Shown: piece by piece, positions 49,102 to 62,689 of the stretch | Position numbering within the stretch: the first letter of the stretch is position 1 | Layout: the number at the start of each line of letters is the position of its first letter | Assembly (NCBI GenBank): GCA_032158295.1 | Contig: CM063247.1 | Span: 20,126,875-20,190,874, forward strand | DNA length: 64,000 nt | Direction of reading: 5' to 3' | DNA from: Pycnopodia helianthoides | Taxonomy: Eukaryota > Echinodermata > Asteroidea > Forcipulatida > Asteriidae | Notes under the pieces: generated by a model | What the model was told of the DNA's origin: nothing | Databases searched by the model: none | Seen by the model: only the letters and a program-made list of their open reading frames with translations | Program-made: the position numbers and the translations under genes

Positions 49102-49215
49102 CTTGGGTAGAAGGTTGATAGTTTTAGCAATGCTAAAGTGCATAAAGCAAGTTTGTATCTTGGGTAGAAGGTTGATAGTTTTAGCAATGCTAAAGCGCAT
49201 GAAGCAAGTTTGTAT
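49102..49215. repeat. 57-bp tandem duplication
   Basis: Units 49102-49158 and 49159-49215 both read CTTGGGTAGAAGGTTGATAG through AAGCAAGTTTGTAT. They differ at about two positions, so the duplication is recent. Confidence 0.95.
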
Positions 49216-50008
49216 CTTCAAATCTTCACCTGTGTCAGAACTTCCCATCTTCCAAAGATCAACCAAGACCACGAGCTAAGCTTGTACAGGACATGAGACT
49301 AGTCCCCAGAGTGGTGTACAAATTCAGCTATGATACTCAAGATCAGTGTTAAAGACATACACTTGTACAAAAGCCTCTTGGGGTTTTCATTTATCACACT
49401 GGGAAATTAGTCACAAAACTCTGAGCACACATGTGAACACACTTTCTGAATGTAGTAACTGACATGGCCATGGCACCACAAGCTAGGTATGTCCCAGCTA
49501 AGTATGTCAATTCAAGTTCATGTGTACAAAATTTACATGTGTACAAAATGTGCATGATGCGCATAAAAACTGACATTAATGCCCAAATATCAAGAGGTAG
49601 TGAACGTTAGTTACTGGGAATGTTTTTTAACTTAGCGGCTTTTTCTTCCAACTTCAAGGTTCCAACTTGTAGTTCAGTGTCACAGGGTCAAGGCAGCTGC
49701 ATTGTCCCTGTCAGACGAGGGCATATTAAGACCCATCCCCTGGGTCCAAGCGGGTCAAGAAACCCAGCAGGGGAGAATGATATGAGGGGTAGAAGTTGGA
49801 CCAAACGATGGGTCCTGTCCTGCGCTTGTCTGAGTAGAATTGGATGAAATGCTTAAATGTATGATAATGACCATTTTAGTTTGGTAGCCGCAGGAGGTTC
49901 TTGATCTTTAAAGGGTAAGTCCAACAGCTGTTTTTGCAAGAGTAAAATAATAAGTTCTTATAAAGTGCTATTTCATATAGATCACAGCCCTGTGTCAAGC
50001 ATCAAACC
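49216..50008. other. no gene recognised
   Basis: A short duplicated motif, AGCTAGGTATGTCCCAGCTA with AGTATGTC, lies near 49480-49510. Otherwise nothing. Confidence 0.4.
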
Positions 50009-50296
50009 TCATTCATCAGGTAGATACAACATTCCAGAAAAAGGATGATCTAACATCAAAAACAAGAACACTACAAAGTTGAAAATAAGTGTGTCTTTAA
50101 GTGATTGAAATGATTGAATAGTGTCTAACAATCTGACTTGAGGTGGTAGTGTATTCCAAAGTCTGGGAGCTGTGAAAGCATTGTCACCAGCAGAATTTAC
50201 AGTTCTATGTTCAGCAGGAATGGTGAAGTCAGAGAGTGAGCATGGGCGTGGAGGTAGGACAAGGTTGTCCAGGTTTGTATTGATGTACACGTGCAT
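50009..50296 (-). pseudogene. LINE reverse transcriptase C-terminal fragment
   Basis: The 95-codon minus frame reads HRTVNSAGDNAFTAPRLWNT, then LPPQVRLLDTIQSFQSLKD and TLIFNF. This is the conserved C-terminal tail of CR1/L2-type non-LTR reverse transcriptases. It is still open but only the tail remains, so it is a 5'-truncated copy. Confidence 0.8.
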
Positions 50297-51819
50297 TGAG
50301 GTAGCTTTGACCTACTCCATGACAATACTTGAAAACGTAAAATAAGTTAATTTTGAAGTGTATTTGTTGTCAAAATCATTCAAATCAAGAGATTTTCAAA
50401 AAGCCAGACTGTGAAAAATTACCTCAATTGGTTTCTGAAAACACAGGCTATACTATATTAAGTTGATGTTTTGTTATACATAGGCCTATGTTTTAGGTGT
50501 TTCAATATTGCCTCAGAGGGACCTTTTTATCATGTTCTTGAGAATATTTGGCCTTGTGACTTCGGTGTTAACTTTGCAATATACACAGCACTGTTTCAAT
50601 CAACTTCTTATACTCCCAATTTTAAAGTGAAAACAAACTTTGAATGGGTTTCTTCCTGAAAAAAAAATCTGGAGTTGTTATGTGATGTCAAAGGTGGGAT
50701 CGAACACTTGCTCCATAATCTCCAAGTAGAAGGATCTAAGTTGTGTTTTCAGGGGTTCCTATAGGGCTGAAAGCTGCATCCATACATCCCTAGGGTGTGA
50801 TAGGAAAAGCCACAAGGTGCACAGGTGATGAGACCTTTATTATCAAGTGACAGCAGTGAAAAAAGTATCTCAGAAAAAATGAGAGATTTATGCATCCATG
50901 CTCCAAATAGAGCTGCAGGTTTTGTGCACGTGTTTACTCAAAAGACCAAAATTTGAGTGATTTATGACTGTAAGTTTCCTGCCAAATCTGGGCTTTTTAC
51001 CTGTAAATAAAATGTTGATTTGTTGGTTGGTTAAATTTGAAAAGTGATATTTTTGTTTGTTTCCTGAATGAGACTAAAATGTAACAGTAATGTTTGTAAG
51101 TTTGTGGTTTTTATTTTCATGTTACAAATATTTTGTAAACGCAATTTAAGATAAGAAACTATTGTTTTTCAATATCAGATCAGTTGATGAAAATTCACAT
51201 CTCTGTTTGATTGACTTATTCACAAATCCTTCATGGCCACATAAAGTAGACATATGGATAAAAAATATGCAAACTCCCATAGGTCTACATTAAGTTTGTG
51301 ACTATTGTAATATTGCGTTTTCCAAAATTCCTGTGCATGTACACTTTAGTCCATGGACTTTACCAGCAGTATTGACACTGGCTGTGTCAATGTTTTTGTT
51401 GTACTTATACTAACCCTGTCTGCCCCCAAAGTTCACACTTCTAACTGCCTAAAAAGTTTATGAAAACAGAATGGATCAGTTGTTCAAGTGTGCAGCATGC
51501 TATTAGCTCCACCACAATCAAGTCAACAAAATTTGGTTATTGTGAGGCACCTAATGCATGGATGGATAATTGGGGGCACTATTTTGTATTTTTTGAAAGT
51601 GTGAAGGTGGCTGATTGGTCAATAGTGTGAACTCAGTATTTGCCTGCACTCATGCATGGTGGGAAAAAAAATAAGATCAACGCATCAGAACCACAGGAAC
51701 TTAAATTGAAATACTAACGATTCACAAATATGCACTGAGTGATTACATTGAAACATGCAAACATTAATTAAAAGCCTGCTGCGTACAAGACATATAAAGG
51801 AAACATTCGTTATCCATCT
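50297..51819. other. no gene recognised
   Basis: AT-rich sequence without domains or clear repeats. Confidence 0.45.
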
Positions 51820-51979
51820 CAGGCCTGGATTTCATCTTTAAGAGGGAAAGACCATTTTAATTCTGCAAGGGCACTTCCATTGGAAAATCTTAAAGTCTAT
51901 GGGAAACTTCTGAAGGGGCGCAAAGATAAGGGGCAACAGAGGCCATGGCCTCCCTGGGCTCTGTGTAATTCCAGGCCTG
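51820..51979. mobile_element. AGGCCT-family MITE with target duplication
   Basis: CAGGCCTGGATTTCATC at the left faces AATTCCAGGCCTG at the right. Flanks TCCATCTC and GCCATCTC just outside AGGCCT agree at 7 of 8. The interior carries AGGGGCGCAAAG and GGCCATGGCCTCC. Confidence 0.85.
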
Positions 51980-54900
51980 CCATCTCGGTCAATGGTAAAT
52001 CTTTATTCCTCTGAGAGCCAAAACATGTCAAAATGCTTCTCAAAGACAACATGTTGGTTGAAAAAGCCAACGAAAATATGTTTTTAGTCACAACAGGAAC
52101 TTCCCCCTTCTTCATGGGAAAAACAAGTCCATTTTATCAGCAAAATACTGACTTCACCTAATTGTTGAAATTTAAGTCAACACTTTTATAAAATTTTATT
52201 TTGGCTGTAATCTTGTTTTTCAGACTACCCTGGTTAAAAGGTTAAGTTGGTTTTTATAGCTTCGTGATTTTACTATGCAGTGGTTGGTACCCCAAAAAAC
52301 CTAACCCAACAGTCATAACAAAACACACACCTTCAAACCAGCCTAGCATGATCTAATACCTTCTGCCCATAATATTACAGCATTACAAGAAAAATACAAT
52401 GGATGAGCGATCTTGAAAAGACTGCCTTTGTTAACCAATCCTGTTGTTTGGATTTTTCTAGCATTATCCGATATTCCGAGTAACCAATTGGGATGACTTG
52501 ATTACACACACACAATAGTTTCTTATTAATGGTGTAGCTTGGGTCTCAGGTTGAAGAACTGTGTATATAAACATGAGGTTTGAATGTCTAGACAAACGAC
52601 AAAGGCAATCCAAGCTATAGGGTGCAGCATGGAGGTGCAGTGTTCTAACCATTAGTAAGGAAAGTCTTAAAGAAAATATTTTGATCAGTTTAGGAAGCTG
52701 GACCCCTTTGATAATTTGAGAAAATTTTGCTTGGCTTCTGATAGTAATAAGTTATAGAAACAAGCTCTATTATTCGTAAAAACAGTGCTGAAGCTTTGTT
52801 GAAAAGCACAATCATTTTTGAGTCTACTATGGGAGAAGTTCTATTTTCTAAATTTGTGACTCGACCAACAATTTTTGTGTATCGCAATTGTAAATTTTAC
52901 ATCTTTATACAACAAGATGGGCAAAGTTTTTCTTATTGACAGTCAATTTTGTTCTTCATCGTATGAATGGACAATTTGGAAATCAACATGTGGGTACTTC
53001 AAGAAACATGCACTGTGTAATTTGTAAGATTTTATAGAGGTTTTAAAATTGGTCTGTCTCTTATCATGTACCACCCCTTTTAAATACCAAACATATCTTT
53101 ATGCTTTTGAGAACGTTTATCACAATATTAAGGTTTACCAAACAGAATAGATAATATTTCAAATAAAACAATTCTTGCAGACAAATCTGTTGATATTCAA
53201 AATTTACCATTGTGAGAATTCCTATTCACCCCAAAATATTTGTATTTAAATCTTGTTTTACCTCCTCAGACATGATTTAAATTCCAACTTCTGCATAACA
53301 TTAATAAGTAAACAAGCTGTACAAGTAAGTCTTATAAAAATCTGTTTTAGTTTTAGGTATGCTTTTATAAAAGTTTGTTTTGTGTTCAACTTTTCAACAT
53401 TAATAATATTACTAACAAGTCAGCACGCTATACAAATAAGTCTCAGTGTGTTTTTGTTTCAGGTATGTTTTTAAGTTTTAGAAATGTTCATTTTATTTAA
53501 AAATTGTTCAGAACAATGGAGAGTTGTAATCAAATAAAAACCTGTACCAACAAATTACACAGAGAAATCATTGTTTTATAGTTAATTGATTGTGCCCCAT
53601 GACAGACTATTGAGGGCGCTACTTAATTCCCACAGGTCACACAAGGTATACTGCACCTTAACCTTGGACAAGCAATATGGCTAGCAATGCTCAATGCACA
53701 TGTACATGAATGATTAAAGGGACACATCAGCGTTGTTGGGCTATTTGGGCTACAAAATAGACTAAAACATGACTTCAAAGGACTTCCCGGAATGGAAAAG
53801 AACGGTTGCTAAAAGAAACCATCAAATTTGGACGTTTTCAAAAAACAAAGGTCACGTGATTTCCGAATTTAAATGTGGTTAGAGGACTTTAAACATAGGA
53901 GTCACATTGGCTAGTTTTGTTTCAAGTGGTTGTAACATCTCTTTATTATTTTGTTCTAATCTGCCACCAGCATTGTCAAATTTTAAATAAGAAAAACAAC
54001 GGCATGGATACATTTTCTGAATTCTGCCACAATTTAAACAAAAACACAATGTGTTGAATTTTGTACGAAATTGAAAACTTGGAATGAAAAACCAATGACA
54101 CTATTAACAAAAAAAAAACCACAAACAACCGAACGAGTCATTTCACTATAAATGCCATACAGGTTTCACTTCAATGTCTATGTATTTTCTTTCAAATAAA
54201 CAGTATTGAAAAGCAAAACCACTTCACATTCGAGATTTGAATTGCGAGTTGTTTTCAACTACGATAAGAATAGACTAAGTAATGAATGTGACAACGGCAA
54301 TGAATTTGTTACATTTTGACAAGTTTCTGTTTCTTTATACAAAGTACTTTCTTGTACATGTATGTCATTCACTCAGATTTATTGGGTGCATTGCAATATT
54401 TCCCAGCAGTCTTGAGTTGGACTTTTTATTATTGTTTGTAAGAATGATGCAAGTGATTAGGAGATTTCCAGTTTCCCAGGTTTCATCAAATCACTTTTGG
54501 GGTACCAGTTTGACTAATATTCTATTTGATCTCACCTCCCACCCCCACACCCCCAATTGTCTAATGAAACCTATCTGATATTATTTTGAAACTTGGGATT
54601 TACTAAAAGCTTTTGAAATTGGTAGAAAAACGGAAACACTTAAGTGTTCTTTTAGTTTAAGTAGCGCCAACAAAGGACACTAGCTATAAATTACTTACAG
54701 AAAGACAGTGCCAAATGAGAATAGTGTGAAACAGTTTGTTGGGTGACATATTGCAGCAGGTTTCAATAAACCTCAGGAGCACAAACAAAAAAACCATCTC
54801 GTGCAGTTGTCTCGTAATAATTCATTTGATTATTGACAGAGTACTAAAATGTGAGTTTTGTTGATCCCATGGGATGATAGATAGCACCTGAATGCCTTAA

Positions 54901-55796
54901 GATTAAGAAAAGAGCTGTGATAACAGATGGCACTTATGGATGGTCAGTCATCAAAGTTCAGAGATTATAAGCTACACTATTTATCTCCATGTATTAAGAT
55001 TTAACTGGAGGCTATATTTCATTTGATTAATTTTGCATTCAGTTGAAATGGCCTCTTTATACGTAGAACAAAAAGTAAATAACGATAAAGTAAATAAAAA
55101 AAGGTAAACATTTGTATTCATCCTGATGTGGACAATCACAATGAACATTACAGCACAACATTACAAGTTGAACAAGTTCAACTTTCTGCAGCATCACCAA
55201 GCTTATGATTAATTGACAAGAAATATTCGATAATACTTCAAAGGTCTGCTCAAACTAGTTTCAGACATGTACATGTAGGCAACTCTCAACCATAATGTGG
55301 AAAAAGTTTATTGATATCGCAACGACTCCCAATTTACAGGTTGGTTACATCTAATAATTAACCCACGTATTTATTAGCAGTTTACACATCAGCCCCCCCC
55401 CCCTTCTCAAATGTTTGTTAACACAGACATGACCATGGATATAACCCAGTTTCATCAGGTTCATGTTGCTCCCGGAAGCACTAACTCCTCTGCGTTGGTC
55501 TATGATTGTTTCTGTAGGCATCAGCGGTCATGCCGTTTAACTGCTACATGATATGCATCCACTGATGAAATAAATACAGCTGGATAGCACACGGCTGGTT
55601 GGTTTCCTTGCTTTACTGCCTTGGTTCACATAGCAGTTGGATGGTTCCACCTCAAGGGTTTCTCGGATATTAAAGGATTCATGTGAAAATAATTCTTAGG
55701 ACAAATACAAATGAAAGTGATAAAAGCTAGCAAAGCGTACACAAAAAGTGTTCTTTCTAACAAATCCCACACAGCAAACTGAGCGCACTCAACAAG
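51980..55796. other. no gene recognised; weak direct repeat at about 53300-53475
   Basis: Two blocks about 100-105 bp apart share TTAATAA, ACAAGTAAGTC-like and AGGTATGTTTTTA motifs. TTAAAGGGACACATCAGCG at about 53716 looks like a MITE end with no partner found. A C-run lies at about 55394-55403. Confidence 0.4.
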
Positions 55797-56315
55797 GATC
55801 GATGTCCCAAATCAGGAACCCTTGGGTAACAATGACACCTTCTATAAATGGAGTGGCTCATTGGAGTGTCACCATTGAGTGGCACCATGACTGGATCTCT
55901 CTTCTTCCAATGAGGATACCAATGGTCCCCAATCGATAAACCCTTGGGTGACAATGACACCTTCTAGAGGAGTGGCTCATTAGAGTGTCACCACTGAGTG
56001 GCACCATGACTGAATCCCTCTTCTTCCAATGAGGATACCAATGGTCCCCAATTGAGAAACCCTCGGGTGACAGTGACATCTTCTAGAGGAGTGGCTCATT
56101 GGAGTGTCACCACTGAGTGGCACCATGACTTAATCCCTCTTCTTCCAATGAGGATACCAATGGTCCCCAATCCAGAAACCCTTGGGTGACAGTGACACGT
56201 TCTAGTGGAGTGGCTCACTAGATTGTCACCACTGAGTGGCACCAAGACTGGATCCCTCTACTCCCAATGAGGATACCAATGGTCCCCAATCCAGAAACCC
56301 TTGGGTGAAAACTAC
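55797..56315. repeat. 119-bp minisatellite, about 4.3 copies
   Basis: AACCCTTGGGTGACAATGAC-like anchors lie at 55817, 55939, 56058, 56177 and 56296, giving spacings of 122, 119, 119 and 119. The first unit carries a 3-bp insertion (TATAAATGG for TAGAGG). Since 119 is not a multiple of three, the frames over it are artefacts. Confidence 0.97.
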
Positions 56316-58360
56316 ACCTTCAGCATAAAAAGTTGTGGCATTATTTCTGGAGCAGCAGGGAGCCTAGTTTGGTAGAGGCTCACAGCTTGGAGCAACAAGA
56401 CAATACAGAACACAGAGTAGATGGAGTAGTATCAATTTCAACTGACGCTGCCAACATCCCTTATCCACTTGGAAGTCAATTTTTCCCCACTCCCTTGAAG
56501 CAAGTTTCTGTCATTTGTAATTTCCCCAATTTGATATGATAGAAATATCACTTTGACCTATGAATAGAGCATAAGAATTCCTAAACATTATGATCGTAAG
56601 TCATACTTATTAAAATTTACATTTCTGAAAGTAAATGTATCAAGTGAATTCAAAAATGTATACTAACTTGCTCCTTATTAAGTTTTCATATTTTCATGTG
56701 TGACTTATATGTTCTTGGGTCCCTAAAATGTACATGGATATGGCAGTATTAGGGACAGAATGTTTGAGGGTTGAAACAACATTGCATTTTTTGAATAAAC
56801 ATATTCATTCAAACCTTCAAATGTTCAAACTAGCATGCGAAACTTACATCTGAATACTTTGTTCTTTTCTATTTTTCTTTTCTTTTTTTCATAAGGAAAC
56901 TGTGGATGACAGTTCACAAGTTTAACATTTCTAATGCTTTTTATATTAATGATACCTTTAATTCTATTACATTTTAAGTTATGTTCATGTTAACAATTTT
57001 TCCTTACAGATGAAAGCACTACTTACTGATACACTTCCCATGACAATTGATATCCATACCAACTTTATACAACAAGCTTTTAAATAACAAACCAGGCAAC
57101 ATTTTCACTGCAAAACACCAGTAGCATACAACATTTTGAAATGCAGACAAACAAACGCTTTCTGAGCACAATGAAGAACTATTCCCGATGTGACAACTTG
57201 CCTCCAAGGGAAAAGACCCTGTGACTCCCAAAATAGTGTGATTGTTTTGATTTTGGCAGCTTGGCAGCTGCCTGGATATTTTTTATTTGCCTTCAAAGGT
57301 TAGGGGGAAAAACCTTCTATGTGTCCAAGTTTATGACTGTGAGTTCAATGACCGATAAAAGTGAAAGGCAACACCAAGCTTTTCCTTCTTGGGTCAAACT
57401 GTGATGTTATTTTCTATTTGAAGGGTGGGAGTTAGGTTTTTTTAGGAAATGAAAATAAGAAAAGCTCCTTGATTTATCCACCTTGATCTCCTCTTGATTT
57501 CTTTTGAATTCTTTCTTATCTGGAGCACTGGTTGGCTAAAATTATTACCTCAGTAACAGGGGAAATTAGGGTAAAAAACCTTGGATGGATAACTTGTAAA
57601 TAGGCAGCCTACATTGTGCATTCAGACTTTCACACAAAATCTTGTCCCAAAGATGTGGGAAATATCACAGGACTTGCAATAGATTTTACAGACCAAATAA
57701 TAGCATGGACAAGGAGGATGTTCCTACAGGGTCTCAAATTTTATCCCGGATAAAATTTGCAGGCTGGACCTAATTCACAATAATCTTGGTTGCACCACTT
57801 TGGGAGTGAATTGTCCCTGTGTGTTAATGTAGTGCACATTAAAGAAGGCGAGGTGGTATATGGCTACTATTGACTCCCAAAATGGCGAACGTGGAAAACG
57901 GTTTACGGTTTAGCCGTGTGTGACATTGGTGTAAGGGGTCAATAACAACCATGGGAGCCCCCAGGATCACAAAAGAACCAACACTATGACAAGAAGAGTT
58001 TTGCTTTCACCCCTTCAACCCTTTCTGCCCCTGCCCAAACCCCAGGCATGTTGATCCAAGAGTATCCTTCAGCCTCAACCAAACATTTGGAATCTGATAA
58101 GTTTCAATTGCCTGGCCAAAAACGAAACGGGGTTGGGTCTGGTCTGGCTTTAAGTACTGAATCTGTCAAACTGAAAGGAAAACAAAGTGAATCAGGACTT
58201 GTTGAAGTTTGGGGTTGCTGTAGGGTACTGTAGATTTCTCTATGCCAGGAAAGCCAGTAATTCAGCAAAATCAATAAGGCCTTGTTAGCATAAGAGATTT
58301 GTAAAATATCTAAATACTTTTAATTTATACTGGTCTCCATGGTTTACCAATGGGTATCAA
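56316..58360. other. no gene recognised
   Basis: TGACTCCCAAAATGGCG at about 57870 recalls GACTCCCAAAATGGTGCC at about 16410, a possible dispersed motif. No coding signal. Confidence 0.4.
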
Positions 58361-58513
58361 GGGCAATGTCCAAATTGGCAGCTACAGCTACAGAAACGAC
58401 TGTTTTGCTAAGGGGCTAAGGACATGCTGCTATACTTCAACACACAATGACATGGAAATACAGCCATAGCCAAAGCTGTAGGCGTAGCTGTAGCCACCAA
58501 TTCGGACACGGCC
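58361..58513. mobile_element. 153-bp inverted-repeat element
   Basis: TGTCCAAATTGGCAGCTACA with GCTAC faces GTAGCTGTAGCCACCAATTC with GGACA. A related end lies at about 20680-20713. Confidence 0.65.
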
Positions 58514-59265
58514 TAAGGAATATGAGGGCAAGTGGATGCAAGAAGAGGGCAGGGTACCACTCCAATCTAACTGCAGAATGGGCAAACGACCTCTGACACA
58601 GGGTATCAACATAATCCCTACAAATGTAAAGATCAACTGTTCAACAGCTAGAGCACAAGCCATGCCAGTCATAACACAATTCAGCGGTGATGGATCACAA
58701 AACCCATGAAAATAAACATGAGTATGATTGAGGAAAGGCAGCCCTGAGTGTCCACAGTACTAGGCTGCCAACAATGGATATAGGTTTGTTTATACTTTTC
58801 ATACACTGATTATTTTTATGACGGCTTGTTTGATTAATTTCAGGGTTTAATGATTTACTGCAGTATCAAGGTGGAAGGTTTTTTGGGGAAGAGTGTGGTA
58901 GGGGGAGGGGAGTACACCAACGAGAGCTAAACTATTTCTAAAAATGAGTTGCAAAGCAACTTCATAAATGCTGTTTTGTTTTTGTTTTTTTAATTGAAAA
59001 AACCTAGACATCTCCCCTCTGATACCCAATGAAAGCACTGTGTAGAAAAACAAGAGTTTACAAAATATAAAGTTCCATCTTACAACTTATATGAGTAGGA
59101 ATAACGGAGTATCACTGGTGTTTTTATTTGTTTACGGATCTGTTTTTGTCTTTATTTTCAATACTTATTTTCATTCGGGAACGCCAAACTTGAAGTACTG
59201 AACCAATAATTAATTATTTGATAGATTATCTATTTTTTGTGCTGCATATCGTTCAATGACACCCA
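58514..59265. other. no gene recognised
   Basis: No feature supported. Confidence 0.4.
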
Positions 59266-59429
59266 CAGGCCTAAAACTTCACGAAGGAAACAGAGCAACC
59301 ACCTCCATGCCCCTGGTCATTGTCTTGATCCCCCTGGAAATGTTCCAGTAGAAATTTACAATTCCCTCATAGAGGTACCCTTTAAAAAGGAAAACTGCCT
59401 TGCCCTGATGAGAACGAAGTATCAGCCTG
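59266..59429. mobile_element. diverged AGGCCT-family MITE
   Basis: It starts CAGGCCTAAAACTTCACGAA and ends near ATCAGCCTG. The interior GGTCATTGTCTTGATCCCCC, then AAACTGCCTTGCCCTGAT, follows the family order of 16468 and 14896. Confidence 0.6.
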
Positions 59430-60013
59430 CATGAAGAATGGAATGATAGGGCTAAGGAGTATGACTGAATCTTACTTGGACAAGTTAATGGAGAAGGGTG
59501 AGGTGCCTGGAGATCAACCTTACATCAGAGATGATACATCAGTGAAGATGCAAGGGAAAAACCAACAGAGGGAGTGTAACAATAATGTATGACAGATGAT
59601 GAGATGAAAGAGGAAGCGGCACGATGTAAGGCGGAAGAGCACTAATTGAGGGAAATTGGTTGTTAGGTGTGAGGGGTAATGGGGGTTAGAAGAGGGTTAT
59701 ACTGAGGTAGGGTGGATGCAAGGCTATGTAGGAAGATAAGAAGATTGAGATACATTGGATTATTGCTGATAAGACAGGGATAGAAACTGTTCAGTCATCC
59801 AGTGATGCAGGCGCCTGACTTGTTGAGATTGAAAGAAGAGGACAAGATGAACGCAGAGGTAACATTTAAATGCACTATGCATTATTTCCCACTGTGGAAA
59901 CGGAACAATTTCTTGAAAGTGCATGTCAATGAAATTACCATAGGTCACTTTGTAAACATTTTATTTAAACCACTGAGGTAGAATTAGAGTTTAAACTAAC
60001 AGAGACCAGAGTG
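59430..60013. other. no gene recognised
   Basis: Purine-rich sequence at about 59560-59740 without domains. Confidence 0.4.
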
Positions 60014-60168
60014 AATGAGTTAAGAACTCCCACCCAGTTACTGGACGCACGTGCACGCCCTCCATACGACACGAAGGGAGGGCGTGCGTGTGCAGTAACT
60101 GGGTGGGAGTTCACAATTCCATCTACAGCCACAAGCCTGCCTTGATCACGACGACAGTGCCCCTTCAA
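60014..60168. mobile_element. truncated palindromic MITE related to 9291
   Basis: GAACTCCCACCCAGTTACTG at 60024 faces CAGTAACTGGGTGGGAGTTC ending at 60112, with CGCACG/GCCCTCC arms inside. The right side alone continues through ATCTACAGCCACAAGCCTGC to CCCTTCAA, as in the 9291 copy. Confidence 0.75.
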
Positions 60169-62689
60169 CTAATTTTCTGGTAGAAACTCCACACAACAGA
60201 ACCAATCCAAATGTTCTACAGGACTCAAGACAGAACAATCATATAACAAAACATGCGAAATATCTAGATGCTCCAGATAACTCAAAATAATTCCCAAGCA
60301 TATAATTTACATTTTGTCAGGTGCCAACATAAGTTTACCGCCTGTTTGTACCAAATGTACCTATACACTACTATAGTAAACAATATCAGAAACGGAGAGC
60401 TAAATTATTACCACAGACAATCTTCAGCCATTTGGGAAATGACAGATAGAAGCATCCCATGTGCTAATAATGTCAATATGATTTATTGTCAGTGATAATA
60501 CATGCACCATACTACCTGAATTGATGACTACTGTGAATAATGGAATAACAAAGTATTCCTCAGTGATTCACAGAGGACATCTGGACGCAAACAAAATAAT
60601 AATAAATGACAGACACAAAAATTCATGTTTTCTGAAAAAGAGTAAATCATCGCACACATTATAAACAACGGTTTTCATCAAGATGAAAACAAATACAGAC
60701 ATGAGTAGAACATTTTCTCAATGTAAACGTTTCCATGTATGGCTGTCCAAGATGAAAAAACACTCCCTCCCACTTCTCTCCGTCCATAAACACTGGTTTC
60801 ATTCACTTGCTCCGCCATAAAAACAAGCACGTAATGTTTATGCAGCATCTTTGGAATGAATCACTACCCACAGCTGTGCTCCGTGACATTAATTTTCTTA
60901 AAGTTCTTGGACTCGTGCCGATATCCCCAGCCAGACTGCTTGATGACAGCGGAGGACTTTTGTGGTGAGCTGCATTCCTGGACGTGAACTTCATACTAAT
61001 CGCTGCGTACTGGTTTACTTATTTATCTGTTGGAGGCCTACAAGACATAAATTTTCACACGTACCCTGAAGTGAACAAGCAGTCTAATGAGTATGAACTA
61101 TTTTCTTTCTTACTAAATGCATTTTCTTACGTTTTTTTGAGACATGCTGCATGATTATGAAAACACGCAGATGCACAAGGACTTGAACCAGGAAAAAACG
61201 GTTTTTTGTGTTTCAAAATTGTTTTAAAAAAAATGTGTACTCAAATTCAGAATAGAAAGGATTTTTTTTTCAGGTATGCAAGTCTTCTTGTTGGTTCAAA
61301 AAAATTACAGGTCTTCTCATCATTAAAATAGAAACAGTCCATCCAAGAATGTTCACAATTAGCAGACCATTGGTTCAACTCTTCATATGGAAGATTTCTC
61401 AAACTTATTATCCTAGTCACATGTAGCACTTATTCTGTGCATATAGTAGGATTATGAACAACAGTACAGAAAACATCCCTAAACCATGGGTATGAAAGCT
61501 TTACATATTGTACCGCACCTCATTGTGATTTACTATGTGTATGATGCGGCCTTCATCACGACTCAGTTTGAAATTGCTGGTCAACATTTTGCACAGCAAA
61601 TTTGTAGAGGTTCTTTGTCTGGGGCAAAGCTCTTTATGTTTGATCCTGTTTTACAGTGAACTGGTCTCTTTCAAGGCCAATTTGTATTCAGAAAACAGAA
61701 AACACTGGGTAATTGACAACTTATAAGTAACATCTGTGTGTGAACTGTAGTCTGTAGGTTTTTGAGGACAAGGGTCTATTGATAGACCTCTGTATGATAC
61801 ACAGGCTGCAATAAGAGTACAGGCGCTCTCAGCAGCATCTCCCTATGACAAGACACCATCTCCAACACCCCCCACCCCTTGACCACAAAGGTAATAAACT
61901 CATTTAATCTGACCATTCAGATGAAGAGATTACATCAAGTGCGATACCTTGATTAACATCCTTGCTCTAGGCTCTGTGATTACATGTACCCTGCAGAGAT
62001 TACATCTTCAAGACAACAATATTTCTGGGTTTGAGTCCATTATTAGGTCTGCAGGTATCCTTGAGAGCAGTATTCAATCTGCCAACAACCAAAGCTTAAT
62101 AAAACCTGATTGTTCCTGAAAGGTACACAAATCACTCTACAATGATAGCAGGCAAGGCTGTTGTGGCCCGGTCATCAATGTGAGCATTTATCACAATGAC
62201 CCATGGCTTCCAGTACCAGGCCACCGCGCCAGGGTCCTATACTCTCTAGACATTGGTCCTAATATATCCCAAAGCCGATAGCCTGCTGTTGTTGAGCTAT
62301 AGCAACCCCCAGGGTTGTTATTGTTTCAAATCAATGTTTTCTCTCTTAATTGCCATGACAATGGTTTAAGAATGTCTTTCATCATAGTGACATTTTGTTG
62401 CAAACAAACAAAAACAAAATGATTGAATCAGCTCTTTTACTTGATTCTCAAGTTGTGAGTGGGATATGTTTAATCATCGGAAAAAAAAAAAACTCCAGGC
62501 ACATACAACTTTTAATTTTATACTAGACATAATTGCATTTGTGCACAAATGCCGAGCTGTTTCGCAATAACATTTTCAAATTACTCAAGGAAATATGAAA
62601 GTCTTTTTGTATTCAAAGCAGTTATGACGTAACAAGCCTGTTAAAAAAAGAATTTAGATTATACAATGTCCACATAGCAATTCATGACT
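60169..62689. other. no gene recognised
   Basis: Less repetitive than the rest. The minus frame at 60803-60994 and the plus frame at 61535-61726 have no known domain. GAGCTGTTTCGC at about 62551 also occurs at 63659 and may mark the left edge of the following repeat block. Confidence 0.4.

Noticed and set aside
55748..56079. Coding frames over the 119-bp repeat
   Set aside because: The unit length is not a multiple of three and frames change between copies.
60803..60994. Possible host exon on the minus strand
   Set aside because: The frame is open for 63 codons but shows no splice-site support or recognisable domain.
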